NCBI RefSeq assembly: GCF_008831285.2
Contig: NC_045147.1
Span: 19,074,854-19,138,853, forward strand
From: Nymphaea colorata
Taxonomy: Eukaryota; Streptophyta; Magnoliopsida; Nymphaeales; Nymphaeaceae
Reading direction: 5' to 3'
DNA length: 64,000 nucleotides
Shown: one piece after another, positions 12,645 to 24,953 of the stretch
Layout of the letters: each line of letters opens with the position of its first letter
Position numbering within the stretch: the stretch's first letter is position 1
The notes under the pieces: model-generated
Seen by the model: the letters and a program-made list of their open reading frames with translations, nothing else
The model's database searches: none
What the model was told of the DNA's origin: nothing
Position numbers and translations under genes: made by a program

Positions 12645-15600
12645 CTAGTTTAAAGAAGCAAGCATCTCCAAGAGTGAAGCAATGAATTTCATTTGGGTGT
12701 CTTCACTGATGGTGAAGAAGAGGGGAAAATGAACAAACAAAGATTTCATGCCGTGCTCCTCTGCAAATCGAAGAGACTGATAGTAGACATAGTTGCACAC
12801 AAACCTGCCAGCATCTTCGGATGCCATCACCTCATAGCCCATTTTTGCTAATGCCTTGGTGATCTCATCAACTGGAAGAGAGGTCTGTCAAAAGGATTCA
12901 GATGAATTACTTTGCCACAATATTATGTAAAAATTCAGCGGGAAAATATACAAAAAAAGATCTTGTGAAACAAGCACACAAAAAATCTTGTGAAACAGGC
13001 AACACATGTGTTTTGTCTTTCCACTAGCAATGATAGAATAGAAATCAACAATCAAAATTAATCTTATGATTTTTTTGTAATTGAGAATCAGAAAAAGCTT
13101 GTGCAGTATCCTATGTAAGAACTTTCTTATAGCGGTTATCATTAATTCACAACATTGATTCTGCCTCTAGCACATTCTTACAAAAGGTACAGTTGCAAAT
13201 GGCAAAAGCTGCACATGAAGCAACAGTCACATCAAGAACGCTACTCTATTGAAATATAAGCACCAAGCAAGACAGATTTATGCTGAAGTTTTAGATGCTT
13301 TTACCAAGTAACTGTTTGACTCCACAAAGTTCCTATTTACCTAAACAATGACAAGAAGCATGAGAATGCACAACTTTTGAATATTCTAGCATAGGATCAC
13401 AACCAGAGATGTCCACATTTCACGGTCTTTTTTCTCTGTACATTTGGTGTCAGTGGGAACATATTCATAGAGAGAAAGAGAGAGTTTCCACCATAGCAGC
13501 TGCTTCTTCATCAAGGAGAAACAGAAAATTTCATAGACCAGTCACCCAAAATGCCTAGAGTGCGTTTCCCACATACAAGTTCAACAAGAAAGATACTTCT
13601 GAGTATATCTTCTTATGTGTGCTTTGACAAGTATTCCAATAAGAAATACAAATGGACTTACTTGACGCATCCGTAAAATGCTCCCATCTGACAGAACTAT
13701 AGGAACTTTCTGCAATTGAACAAAAATTTAAAATTTTCAAAAAGGAGAGAAACAAAAATCAATTATGCAGATTTATACCTTATATTCATTAATGAATCCA
13801 TTTAAAGGGGGCTTGTACTACCTGAGGCTTCCAGCCCATCTCATCTGGACATCGAAATGTGGCTTCATTAATGGCTTGCTTCTCAATTGCAAATTTTGAT
13901 GCCCCACTATTTACTCCAAAATGAAGCTGCAGAAGAAATTGGTGAATTCAAAAAGAATGCTTTAATGATGTAAGTCAGCTATAAATAACAGTATCATCAC
14001 CATAGGCAGTTAACATTTATTGTATACCAACAAGACACAAGTAAGTGTGAATAGCACAGGCAACATATGAAATGTAAAGAAGGTCAAATTCAACAGGAAA
14101 TCATGTCATCGTCTAGATTTACTTTAAGTACGTGTAATTCTCACTCTAGATCATGGGAAATACATATGTCCATCATTATGTGTGGAATATAATATGTGCA
14201 TATGTATTTTTCAATTGTATGAACAATTGATGTAACCAGGTACGAGATTCACAATAGCAGAACAAGTTTAACATGATCAATCAACTACAGAGCTGTTTAC
14301 ACTTTACAGATCTCCATAAACAGGAAAAGTGGATGCATTAATTTTTCAAGGACCCAAACTTGCATAAGAGATTCAAAAGGAAACAGAATAAATACATGCA
14401 TGTGATACATTAATCAAAATGACAAAGTCCTAGATCTTTTGGAATTATTATGCTTGCCCATTCCATGAATAATACTTTGATAGGCTGAATCTAGATGAGC
14501 CACCAGGCCAGATTCCTTCTATCACCAAACTATAAACTGTTTTCCTTTTTGAATTTTTCCTAATCAGGTTAGACCTGTTTTGCCAATGATTTTGTTTTCT
14601 GATCAAGCACAACATATGATTGATCATATGCTCAGAATATGCATTATCCCACAACAGAGAAGGTCAGCTCCTATAAGATTCACATGCGGAGATGATGCAT
14701 AAGGGAGAAGGGAGACATGAGATTCCAAATATTGCCAATAATACATTTGCAAAAGTCTGTCCACCATGATTTTGACTTGTTCCTTCACCTACCTTGTTCC
14801 TTCAACTTACCAAAGTTAGAGGTGCTATTATGTACCATGAAAGGAAATAGGAAAATGTGTCCCTTTGTGTATGCAAGAATGCATGCATGTGCATGCACAT
14901 GCATGAAAAGATCTTTGCTAAAAGGTACTGACAAAAAACAAGTTGTCCATGCAAGGCAACGAGTGAAAAATAATCGTTCAATAACAAAGTGCAAGTGCAA
15001 TTTTATATGGGGAATTCAAGTTAGTTGCATGGAGCATCCTCCATGAACTTGACTGATCATCTAAAAATTGAGATATTGAATAAACATGCCTCTGGAGTTC
15101 TGTTCCAAATTCTCACAACACAATGAAAACTCCAAAAAGAATAATAATGACCCATTTGATTATATTAATATGACCAGATGATATAAACTCCTATAGAAGC
15201 ACCTCATGGCTAATATATGAAAGAAAATATTAAATCCTAAATTCCATATGAACATGAACTGAGAGTACCTTAAAGAAATAATATTTACTGAACAAAAATA
15301 AATCATAGTTACAAATATTGTTTTCGCATTTTTAAACGGTGAGGTTTTTCTAGACAATAATACAGTGACCTTGAAAAAGACAGGAAAAAGGAGAAAATAT
15401 GGTAAACTTTTTTTTAAAATAGAAATTCTTAAAAATTAGGGAAAAATAAAATAAATGAGAAACTAGTAAGACAACATTAAAAAATAAGTAGATAAGAAAC
15501 AAATAAAAACTTATACAATGGGAACAAGCGGTTTGACATTAAAAAATGTGAAAGAAATGCATAAAATTAAAAAAAAAATTGGCATTTTTTTTCAAAAAAT

Positions 15601-18600
15601 CGAACTTTTTTGTCATTTTATTCGGCAGACTTATTTTTCTGCATTTTTAACGTTTTTGCTTTAACAACACATTTTCTGTGTTCATAAACATTGGAAAGTC
15701 CAGACAGAAGATGAAATTTTATGTTCGAAAGGTGAAAGTATACAAATAGTTACAGATACACTATTTTCCATGAACAGATAGTTGTTTAGAGATAGTGGGT
15801 AGTCCTACACCACATCTTGGGAGATGCAGGATGAAGGATATTTTGTGTCGTAAGTCAAGCATAATTCATTCATGCTCTGACCACAGAGAAGTATCGAAGC
15901 ATTTACTAGAACATAAAGGTTTACATGAAAGACAGTATATGCAATAAATTTTTTAACTGCACCAATGAACACATAAATGGAAAAAGGCTGCCAGATGCAG
16001 AACAGTGAGAAGCCAGATTTAAGAATGTGTTATCATGTCCTTTTTACTTGTTGAATTAAGAACTGTTTCATGGTTAAGCAAAAAGAAATGAAACAGTCAA
16101 ATCAAGTATTGAAATTTGCAGCATCTGACTTCATGACCTTAAGGCTGGTAATGATCCATCCTGAATGCCCAAGGCCAGGAAGAATAATTTTGGAACATAA
16201 ACCATCGGTGCCTGTCAAGCAGAGTGCCCCTGTACAAGAACTAGTAGCTCTTGAATTAGCCAACCCAGGTCAAGGTTGGTTGGCTACTCCGTTGGATCCC
16301 CTCTCCTCAACAAGGCCAATCAGTTAGCTGGACACCTTTAGAATTAGGTATTAGCTAGTACTGCTTTAGACTTATTGCAGATTAAGTGTAGTTATGCTTT
16401 TAGTATTAACAGTTTTATGATCCATCATGTTATGGTAAGAAAAGTTCTGTTTATCTTGCACTTGATCCAATTCTCAAAGGCAGGTTGAGGCGCATATATA
16501 CTTACTATCATTCCACTCAAGTAATACGGAATACTTCATGTTATTAAACCTGCCTTGCTATGTTTTGTGGTCTTTCAAAACCACTGGAAGTTATTAACCA
16601 ACTGAAACTTTTCCCTTGTGTTCATTAAGTTACTAGTTTAATGTGCTTTTCTCAAGATGTGTAGGCTTATTAAGTACTTACCCCATTCATTTTTCTTCTT
16701 GAGCAAATAGAGAAGATTATTGAAAGAAACACCAGTTTTTAGATGCTAGTGAGAGAAAGAACACAAGCAGTAAATTTGGTATCCAAGGCCAGCCACTACA
16801 GGTCGCAGATCTGGGCAGTTCATTAGTAGTTATTTCTTTAACATGGTGTTTGACAAGCCCAATCCATTTCTGTATGACTTCTATGGCTTTGTGTAGAACA
16901 TAACAAGCCCAATCATTTGATATTAACATTGTTCTCCATATCTCCAGAGCCAAAAAGGATAGCTTGCATGAAAATGACCTTGACGTAAACCTATTCTGCT
17001 TGAGAAGACTTGAATGTTCTTTCATTTATGCCAACAATATCCAATTACGTGGATAGTATCTCTATCTGGAATGTGGCATTTTCAACTAGAAAAAGAACCC
17101 TGCAAGTTGGTCTCATATCAAACTATGGCTACTGCCATTACATTATGCACCATGTTGGCCATTTTCATGTTCTTGCCACTGATTTTACGTAATTATATAT
17201 GCAACAGCATCATGCTGTAGTCATTTCTATGCAAAATCTACTTGACAATCACAAACGTGTCCATACAAAACTAACCATAGGAAGTAATCCCCATGCCCAA
17301 AAACCTAGGAACGAGTATTGGGTGATGCTTTTTTCCAACATACATTGGCGTAGTAAGCATATAAGGATCAACAAACAGAAGTTTTACAACATAATGGACA
17401 TCAGAAAAACATGAAACCAATTCCATTCATGGTACATATGGGTACTTTTGAAAAAGTTAAAAAGAGTTACATAAGCCAAATTCTAAGTCACATGAAGAAA
17501 CAGTTGCTCATGTGTGTGTGTGTGTGACATGCCAAATTTAACTTGATAGCATGAACACATAACTAACAAATGTTCTTCTATTATAGCATGATTGAACACA
17601 TAAGTTAAGGTTGAATACTGGTCATTAACGAACTAATGATGACATTGAATATCAGATGGAAGCAACCGCACGTATGAGGGCTTATTATTTCACACATTAG
17701 ACTAAAGCATGATAAGTTGATACAAAGTTCAGATCAAGAGACTTAAACTGCAGTTTTCATCTCCAATGTGTGTCCATTGCACTTTCCAATAGCATGAGTG
17801 AAGCGCAAAGTCAAGCACTTAATATGCAGAAATGAGTAAGTAGCCATATTCTGGGAACACCACCAAAAGTATTAAAACTAATCCCTGGGCAGTTCCATAC
17901 AGTACTCAAAAAGCGGATCCAAAATTCTCAGACTGAACGAAAGCACAAATAGGAAGCAAAAGACACTTATTGCATATTTAGTTTCCCAAGAGATGAGCCA
18001 AATTTGGATTCTGAAGGTGGGAAGCAAAACTTCTAAAATCTAAAGTAAGAAATATTTTAAATGAAGGGTATAATGAGCCAAATTATAAACTTAAACAAAA
18101 CACACTTTGCAGAAACAACATGCAGATACTTGTTAATATTCACAATCATTTCCACTGAAGCTACAGGCGATTCCAGCTTTGCAGTCCAATCAAGCAAGTC
18201 AGAGACGTGAAGTAAAAGTAAAACTAAAAGCAAGCTAAAACAGGAAAGATAAAACAAGAACAGCTGTCAGCTGTGTTGTTGGTTTACACATCTTGTGCAC
18301 AGATCTTTTGATGCATAAATGAGCTATCAAAACAAAAATGCATTATCTGCATGAATGCACATAGAAACATTATATGTACAACACTAGTTTTTGCTGATGC
18401 CCAAACCACCAGGGAATAACGTGTCAACTGAAACAGAATTTTATGCATTGATACCACTGCAGCCATAAATCATGTCTCATAATACCACAAATATGAACGG
18501 AATAACTGAATCCGAAAGAGAGATCCTTCTTACCAGTATGACTCGGCGCCCACTTGAAGATTCTGGATTGGTACTGCCTGCAGCTGCCTCAAAGATCTGA

Positions 18601-18800
18601 TAAAGCTCAGGAAGGGCACCTTCCCCAGCTGTATCAAGTACATTGCAGCTACCAATAACAAGCCCCTTGGGCAATCCATTTTTCTCCATGTACGCACTAA
18701 GATTGCTCACAATTATTTCGGTTGGATTCTCAGCAACGCCATGAAATTTCTTGAATCCAGTAATGTGGACTGTAACAGCTGGTGGCCCCTCTGATCCCAT
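12645..18800 (-). CDS. pyrrolidone-carboxylate (pyroglutamyl) peptidase, C15 family
   Basis: Four coding exons in transcript order: 18800-18534, 13926-13822, 13709-13662, 12884-12645; 219 residues, the usual length of plant members. All joins keep phase with GT-AG sites. The start MGSEGPPAVTVHITGFKKF matches the family N-terminus. Catalytic residues expected of the C15 triad are visible: Glu in FAIEKQAIN (exon 2), Cys in DAGRFVCNYVYY and His in KSLFVHFPL (both exon 4). Family enzymes remove an N-terminal pyroglutamate from peptides. There is no signal peptide, so it is probably cytosolic. Intron 1 is 4.6 kb and contains repeats and a perfect 24-bp palindrome. A likely 5' leader acceptor (GCCGCAG) lies about 30 bp upstream of the ATG, so the leader is probably spliced from an exon near 19.65 kb. 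Confidence 0.93.
14882..14905. repeat. perfect 24-bp palindrome made of RY-like CATGCA units
   Basis: The sequence reads identically on both strands over 24 bp. It is built of CATGCATG, TGCATGCA and CATGCATG overlaps, giving several copies of the CATGCA core known as the RY element of seed-gene promoters. It lies inside intron 1 of the peptidase gene. Any regulatory role is speculative. Confidence 0.9.
17512..17527. repeat. (TG)n short microsatellite
   Basis: About 8 TG units within intron 1 of the peptidase gene. Confidence 0.85.
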
Positions 18801-19700
18801 TTAGATGCACAAATCTGCCAACCACCAACCTGCGGCAATCAAAATTCAAACGAATTGCACGTCATCAAGCAGCTAAATAATAAAAGAGAAAGACCTAACA
18901 TGTCGAAAGGTAGAATTTCTCTCAAGTTATCTCCTCGTAAATGCTCAGTGACCATCCTAATGGTAGACAGGTATGACACACAAAATTTTATCGACAATTT
19001 GGCTAAAATTTTACTATTTTCAGACACGGGACACTCTTAGAAGCTAATTTTAGGTGCACTCAAACCCTCTATCTCCCAGAAACAACAAGCTGTTAAAAAG
19101 CCAGGCACGCTTGCACCCATCTTAGACAAATTACTGAAACGGATGATACATCAAGAATAATAGATAATCAGATTCATCAGTTAGTAAACATTCAATTATT
19201 CAAGACCCAGCGGCCTGACAAGTGAATCAATCGAATAATAAACTCTGGTTTCATTACACCCAGCAAAGGAAACCAAGTTCAGATAAATCTGACGAAAGAT
19301 GCAGACAAAACGAAAAGCAAAACAAAAAAAAATACTTAGAATACCAAGCTCAGTCATCAACAGTCAAAAATTCAATCAACTGGCAATTAACACCAGAAAC
19401 GAACTTCTTGTTCGACCACCCATCAGAAAAATCATTACCCACTTTCAACAATTCTCAGAAACCAACGACAAACCGATCAACAGCGAAGGGAGGAAGATCG
19501 AGGCTACCCACAAAAACTCATCCCCAACTTCAACCAGACAAGAGAAGAATATCCCAAAAAAATGAATGATAGAGAAGACAACAGCGTACCTCTTTGCCTC
19601 GTACGGGTGACAGAAAATAAGAGCAGATTGCGACTACCTGTCAAAGAGATAGGCTGAAGATGAGAAAAAGAAAAGGGTGGGAATTTCAATTATAGATTAC
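18801..19700 (-). other. probable spliced 5' leader region of the peptidase gene
   Basis: On the minus strand a good acceptor (TTGCCGCAG) precedes the ATG by about 30 bp. A plausible donor (TTTGACAG|GTAGTC) lies near 19637, after a pyrimidine-rich stretch typical of a plant 5' leader. The intron would be about 800 bp. No coding potential was seen. Transcript data would settle it. Confidence 0.4.
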
Positions 19701-19949
19701 CAACCGGATAGTTTATTTTTATTTCGAAACTGAAACAATTATCTGATTGAAAGGAAGGGTCTATTTTGACGGAAGGATGAGTTTTTGATCCAAGAAACGT
19801 CGAGAACGCGTCGTTTCCTTTCTCCACCAACAAGACTGCGATCAGTAGACTATTCTCAAAATACCAAAGGCAGCAGCGACGAGGATTTGGTGCTTCTTCT
19901 GGTGCCACTTCTTGACCCTTTCCCTCTCGCTGGTCCAACAACCAGACAG

Positions 19950-21910
19950 TGAGGGGGTGGTCCCTTTTGGGAAGGTTTCCTTCAACCTTCATTCATGCAA
20001 TGACGCAATCATTGGTGGCTCTGACGTGGTTTAAGGGAGATTGCGCCTGCCACGTATCTACGATACACCTGTTTCCCATCTCACTCTTGCCTGAAAATCG
20101 CATTATTTTGTGTCTTATCTGTTCTATCTACCCGCACAGCGGGCGTTGTGTATACCTTCTGCTCTCCACCAACCACTGTCGTCAGTAGGAGCGTATCAAC
20201 CCGCATCGCAACGGACTATGCCAATAGGATAAGGGGCCGATACAGCCTTCTTCAAAAATCGGCCGACACATCGGCCTGTATCGGTGCCGTTGGAAAGCTA
20301 TGACATCATTTGGATCCAAATCCTAATCAAATTCCGTGTTATTTAGCGAATCCGAGTATTAGATTTTTACTTTAGATCAATATTTATGAACCCAACTTAG
20401 CACCCAAGGCCAGTTGGGTTCAACAAAAAAGCTTTTTCTACAGCCGTGCAAATTAAATATCATTATTATTGCAAGTTGAATTGGTCAAGTGCAACTACAT
20501 TTATATATGTGACCCACATGGTTGATTTGGTAAGAATTGAACTTGGGCTATTGAGTTGGGACATGTCTAATTATGGCATTTCAAATATTCATTTCAATAG
20601 ATTGACTGAGCATGTTCTCATTTGAAAATTGGCATTCCATTCAAAAGCAGTTACTTGTTACCAACAATGTAGATTATCAGGAAAAGCTAGTCATTGGCTC
20701 AATCAATTACATGATAATATCTCATACCAACTAAATGGCTTACATGGATATTTCATTATAAACTGTAGACTGAAGCTTGTTCTATCATTAACTTTAAAAA
20801 TTTTGACATATGATTCAACAATAAGATGTCAATATAGATGACCCGGAGACAAGAAAATAAATCAAATATTGCAGGCCTATTTTGTTGCATAGTATTCCTG
20901 CTCAGACGATCATTCCAAGACTTCATTTTAAGCTGAAAATAATTAGAACATAGCGTGGTCCTGTTGGATTTTCTTGGAAACAGCTTAGTGGATGTCACTA
21001 ATAAGAATCCTACGATAAGAGTTAAAATAAGAACAAGCCAAAAAAACAAAAGAAAAAGATGACGGTGCCCCACATAAGAACTTGCAGACCAAGACAAAAA
21101 CCAAAAGTTGGCCTGAATAGCTCTCGTTCAATAGTTCTTTTCTAAATTCATAAGCTGACTTGCTTTTTATTAATAACAAATCCATCCGCACCTTTTATAC
21201 AAGTTTTCAAGTTGGTCTTCGAGGTTAAATTCAATTGAAATTATTTCTTGACAATGTCACACAAGTGCCGTTGCAAAGAAAAGAAATGAGTAGACACGCT
21301 TGCTTAAGATTACCTGAACCAATTAATTTTGAGATATATATATATATATGTTGTATCTTAAGGATGAATTTACCGATCCTAATAAAGCATAATAATTACC
21401 TCGATTGCACTATAAGTTGGAGAAAGTTAAATTAAGAAGAAATAGGACATGGAGGCGCTCACCTTATACCAACCCCATGTACGAAGGAATCTTTAGAATA
21501 TAGTAAAAAGGAAAACTACCTACTCCCCGATCTTTAATAACTAGACAATTAAATGCATTTAAAAAGCTGACGATTGTTGGCACCAGTTGAAGGAGCGCCA
21601 ACATTCATTTTATTCTTCTTTTTTTTAAAAAAAAAAAATTGTTCAGTTATTCACAATGAGCAAAATACGTCTGAGAGATTAGCAATGATAGAAACAGTTC
21701 GCTATTTAATTTTGACTCTATTTTGAACAACTAATTTAGTTGTTGGATCTGCACTGAAATCAGTCCCGCAAGATCGTTGATGGATCTTCAAATGATCAAA
21801 TATTTTCAGGAACTATTTCTAGATTTTAATTATGTGGCACTCATGATTTTTCAAAGCTAATCAAATGATAACTGATAGGGCAAGTTAAATCATATAATAA
21901 AGGTAAATAT
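19950..21910. other. intergenic region with decayed repeats
   Basis: No gene was recognised. At 20225-20290 a cluster of CGGCC/GATAC words (GGGGCCGATACAG, ATCGGCCGACACATCGGCC, TGTATCGGTG) resembles sequence at about 44095-44170 (GGGCCGATAT, CTTCAAAAATC, CAGCCGGTACAGGCTGATA). This suggests a shared dispersed repeat, although it is too diverged to classify. Confidence 0.4.
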
Positions 21911-21915
21911 TGAGG

Positions 21916-22030
21916 GTGTGTTTGGATGACATCTTTACTCGGCATTTTTAAAACAGAGTAAATAACTTGCCTTTTCCCCTTAAGTTTTTTTTTTTTTTTA
22001 AATGTTGTCTTGAGTGTGTCATCCAAACGC
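21916..22030. mobile_element. MITE-like element with terminal inverted repeats
   Basis: The left end GTGTGTTTGGATGACAT is mirrored at the right end by TGTGTCATCCAAACGC, the reverse complement apart from one or two bases. The interior is about 80 bp of AT-rich DNA without coding capacity. The length of about 115 bp and the TIRs fit a non-autonomous DNA transposon. Target-site duplications could not be defined with confidence. A further related word (GTGTCGTCTGAAAG) lies just outside at about 22095. Confidence 0.6.
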
Positions 22031-22239
22031 TTTTGGTGGGAAACTAATTAAACATTTAAGTTTTAATAAAATTTTATTTTTACATTTTTTTAAAGGTGTC
22101 GTCTGAAAGCTACCTTAAACTCTTTCATTTTATTTATTTTAATTTCAACTCATCTTCTTAATCTCAAATCCAATGTTGTAAGGAAAGGTCTAGGGCTCGA
22201 CATCCTTATATTGTAAAATGTATTTTTTTCTTTAGAATA

Positions 22240-22520
22240 TGGCTAAGGCCTGTCAAGTAGGGTACCTGATACCCGGTTAAAAAAAAAAAGGCATTGGGTC
22301 AGCCCGACAAGTTATCGGGCAACTCGGGTGGGCTAGCCCGGGTGGAGCTGATTAAGCTCGGGTTGGTTCAATAATTTTTTTTTAATATATATTTTATTGA
22401 TTTTTATATATAATTATAATATTTTATTATAATTAATTAGATTTATATATTATTTGATACTAAAATATATATTATTAATTTAATCGAGTCAAACTCAAGT
22501 TTGGGTTTTAAGCGTAGTAC
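22240..22520. repeat. GC-rich word cluster of a decayed dispersed repeat
   Basis: A short GC-rich island (GGTACCTGATACCCGG, GGGTCAGCCCGACAAG, TCGGGCAACTCGGGTGGG) sits in otherwise very AT-rich sequence. Similar Gly/Pro-like CCCGA/CTCGG words recur at about 43580-43790 and 46360-46570. This is a typical look of an old plant repeat family. No terminal structures were found. Confidence 0.4.
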
Positions 22521-23507
22521 CGTGGTGTCCAACCAAGCAATTTCTTACAAAGGGTACTCATTAAAAAAATAATAATAAAATGATTAAGGGGCATAAGGCA
22601 ACTAATTAAAAACACACAGTATATAAATATATAAATGATTGAAAATATGAAAAGAACTACAATTTGTAAAGGCAAATGCCTGTCCATGCCGCTCCACCGT
22701 CCAACGTACAGATATAAAGATTCATGCTCTGCCAAATAATAAGCTCAGATGTGATTGCCTCTTTGTCCTAAGTCATGTCATTCCGATCCTTATCTCTTCT
22801 TTTTCATTTTAAAAACCATTGTTTCTCTCTTGTTATTCGGTGGTCAATTCACTTCTATTGTCGTCCATGCCAGAGTCTGAGATCAGAAAAAACTTGTTCA
22901 AATTCTTCAGATAGAAGTCATGTCAAATCACCTTCAGTTAGAAGAATATACAATTTGAACATCTATTATGTTTTTATGATAACATTAGCTATATTAATGA
23001 TGTATGTTTTTGGGTAAGCTCTCGTCGTCAATGCTTAAAATAATGAGTAATTTCAAGTAGTCAAGATCGCAAGTTCAGTTTGGAAAGAGAATTGACAGAT
23101 GACGACGATAACAGAAGGATCAAAAGTACGCAGCTGCTGGAACTTTCGTGCACGCAATGCCAAAGCCATAGAGTCAAACCGTCCATTGACTCCAAAACTA
23201 TAAGACAAGTTAATGAAAGGAAGAAAAAAAGTCTTCTTTCTTTTAACAGGAAATGTCCTGAGAGGCATACTATAATCGGTGAGCGGACCTTGTGATCAGT
23301 TTGATTTTTATGGGTATTATTCATTTACATTGCAAACGGTCGCACTATGACACTCTAGTTAGTAGATGTACCACCGTCTGTTTTAAGTCCTCAAGAAATC
23401 TTAGACTTTAGAGCAAGAAATGACAGGAGAGTTTCGACTCTTCTTTAGGGGTGGCTTTGCTCACCCTAAAATCAAGTGTGATATGTGTTCTTTATTAAGA
23501 AATATTT

Positions 23508-23634
23508 TTTAATATATCATTAATGATATATCAAATGTAGGTCAAGTAAAAAAAAGACCAATTAAGCGCGTTTAATATATCATTAATGATATATCAAATG
23601 TAGGTCAAATCGAAAAAGATACCAATTAAGCGCG
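23508..23634. repeat. tandem duplication of a 62-bp unit containing a perfect 20-bp palindrome
   Basis: Unit 1 (23508-23570) and unit 2 (23571-23634) are nearly identical. Both hold a perfect palindrome with centre CATTAATG flanked by TATA runs (23512-23531 and 23575-23594), then TCAAATGTAGGTCAA and CCAATTAAGCGCG. No coding capacity is present. Confidence 0.93.
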
Positions 23635-23639
23635 CGTTT

Positions 23640-24940
23640 GTTTACCTTGGATTTCATATCATGGAGATTTAATAGTTTGGACACATAATAGGGATTCAGA
23701 TCCTCATTTTCAGACTGTTTGTTTAAATAATGGGCCCCGTATGGATTTCAGATCAGTTGTTTGCTATTATTCTAAGCAAAGAAGAAGAGTGGAAGTATGA
23801 CAGCTCGGTTTGAAGTCGATGGTGAGAAATAGATTCTCCAAATTTCAAGTATTTTTGCTGTACTAAATCGGAAACCCAATTTGAGTTTTCATGTGTTTTT
23901 ATTATCCCACAGTTTTTAACATGTTTTTAGCTTATCCTGATCTGAGATCACAAAAAAATCATAACTTGAACGTTAGGATAACTTGAAAGCAGTGCTTTCT
24001 GCTTCCATGAAACTGAGATATAAGTTCTTGATTTTTTTAAAAATCTTAATGAGGCAAATTATTGAACGTTAGGATAACTTGAAAAGAATAGTTTGGCTTT
24101 TTGAATTGACAAGGATACATATTAGTTATCAATGTCTGCCATATAGATGCACATTTTGGGGAAATTTTGGATTTTGGGATTACTTTTTGCTTATAATTTA
24201 GAGGACAACTTTTGTAAAAAATTTTTAAATAAAATCTGTAGTTTTCATAAAAAGAAAATAAATGTTTGAAAGCAGACCTATGTAACTTAAGAAACAGAAC
24301 AAGTTATTTCATTTTCTAAATATTGCATTATTTTTCATCCAACATTTTTTTTTTTTGGGCCCTCTCAATTTAACAGTTTTTATGAAAAATAGTGTAGCTC
24401 TTATTAGAAAAAACTTTAAAGGGCAATCCCTTTAAAAGTAGGGCCCAAAAATATATTGGATTTTAGTGTGCCAGTTATGTGCTATGTATATGGATCTTAA
24501 TCATATGATCAGTTTAAAAAAATCCCTCAAACGTTACCATGTCAGAAGTAATCATAATAGTCTTGAAAACAATACTTGTGACATATTAATATTATGATTA
24601 CAGTATATTTTATGAAATAATAATATGGTGAACAACAACATTTTTCTATTTTCTAAAATAGAAAATTAAAACGATGTCGTAATGGTTGTGACCAGATCCG
24701 TTAATTGCTAATGCTCGGATAGAAAGATCCGACGGATAATCATCAGGAACCGATTTATCGTCCAAATCCAGTATCCGTTCGGCGAGCTGAGCCGTAAATA
24801 AGGAAATCGTAGAGGGCATGAGGAGAATTTGACAGGACGAAATTATCCAGTGTCCAGTTGAGACAGGAAAGTTGGCGCTTTCTTGGCACACTTCCGCCAC
24901 GACGCGAACGCGACCAGACCATTATCACCGACGGCTGAGC
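23640..24940. other. intergenic / upstream region of the G6PD4-type gene
   Basis: No gene was seen. The left part (GCGTTTGTTTACC..., about 23636-23770) resembles the edge of a decayed DNA transposon. The right end is the promoter and 5' leader of the gene starting at 24954; no convincing TATA box was picked out. The minus-strand open frames over 24646-25159 are shadows of exon 1 and the leader. Confidence 0.4.
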
Positions 24941-24953
24941 AGCGGTCACCCTG

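Larger units (their letters stand above)
13927..18533 (-). other. long first coding intron of the peptidase gene
   Basis: A 4.6-kb intron between phase-0 exons. It is AT-rich and holds a 24-bp palindrome at 14882, a (TG)n run near 17512-17527 and a frame of about 85 codons at 16070-16327 that I could not assign. No intact mobile-element ORF was seen. Confidence 0.75.

Noticed and set aside
16070-16327. 85-codon frame inside the first peptidase intron
   Set aside because: No recognisable domain, no nearby splice sites in phase with the gene, and a length near that expected by chance in a 4.6-kb intron.
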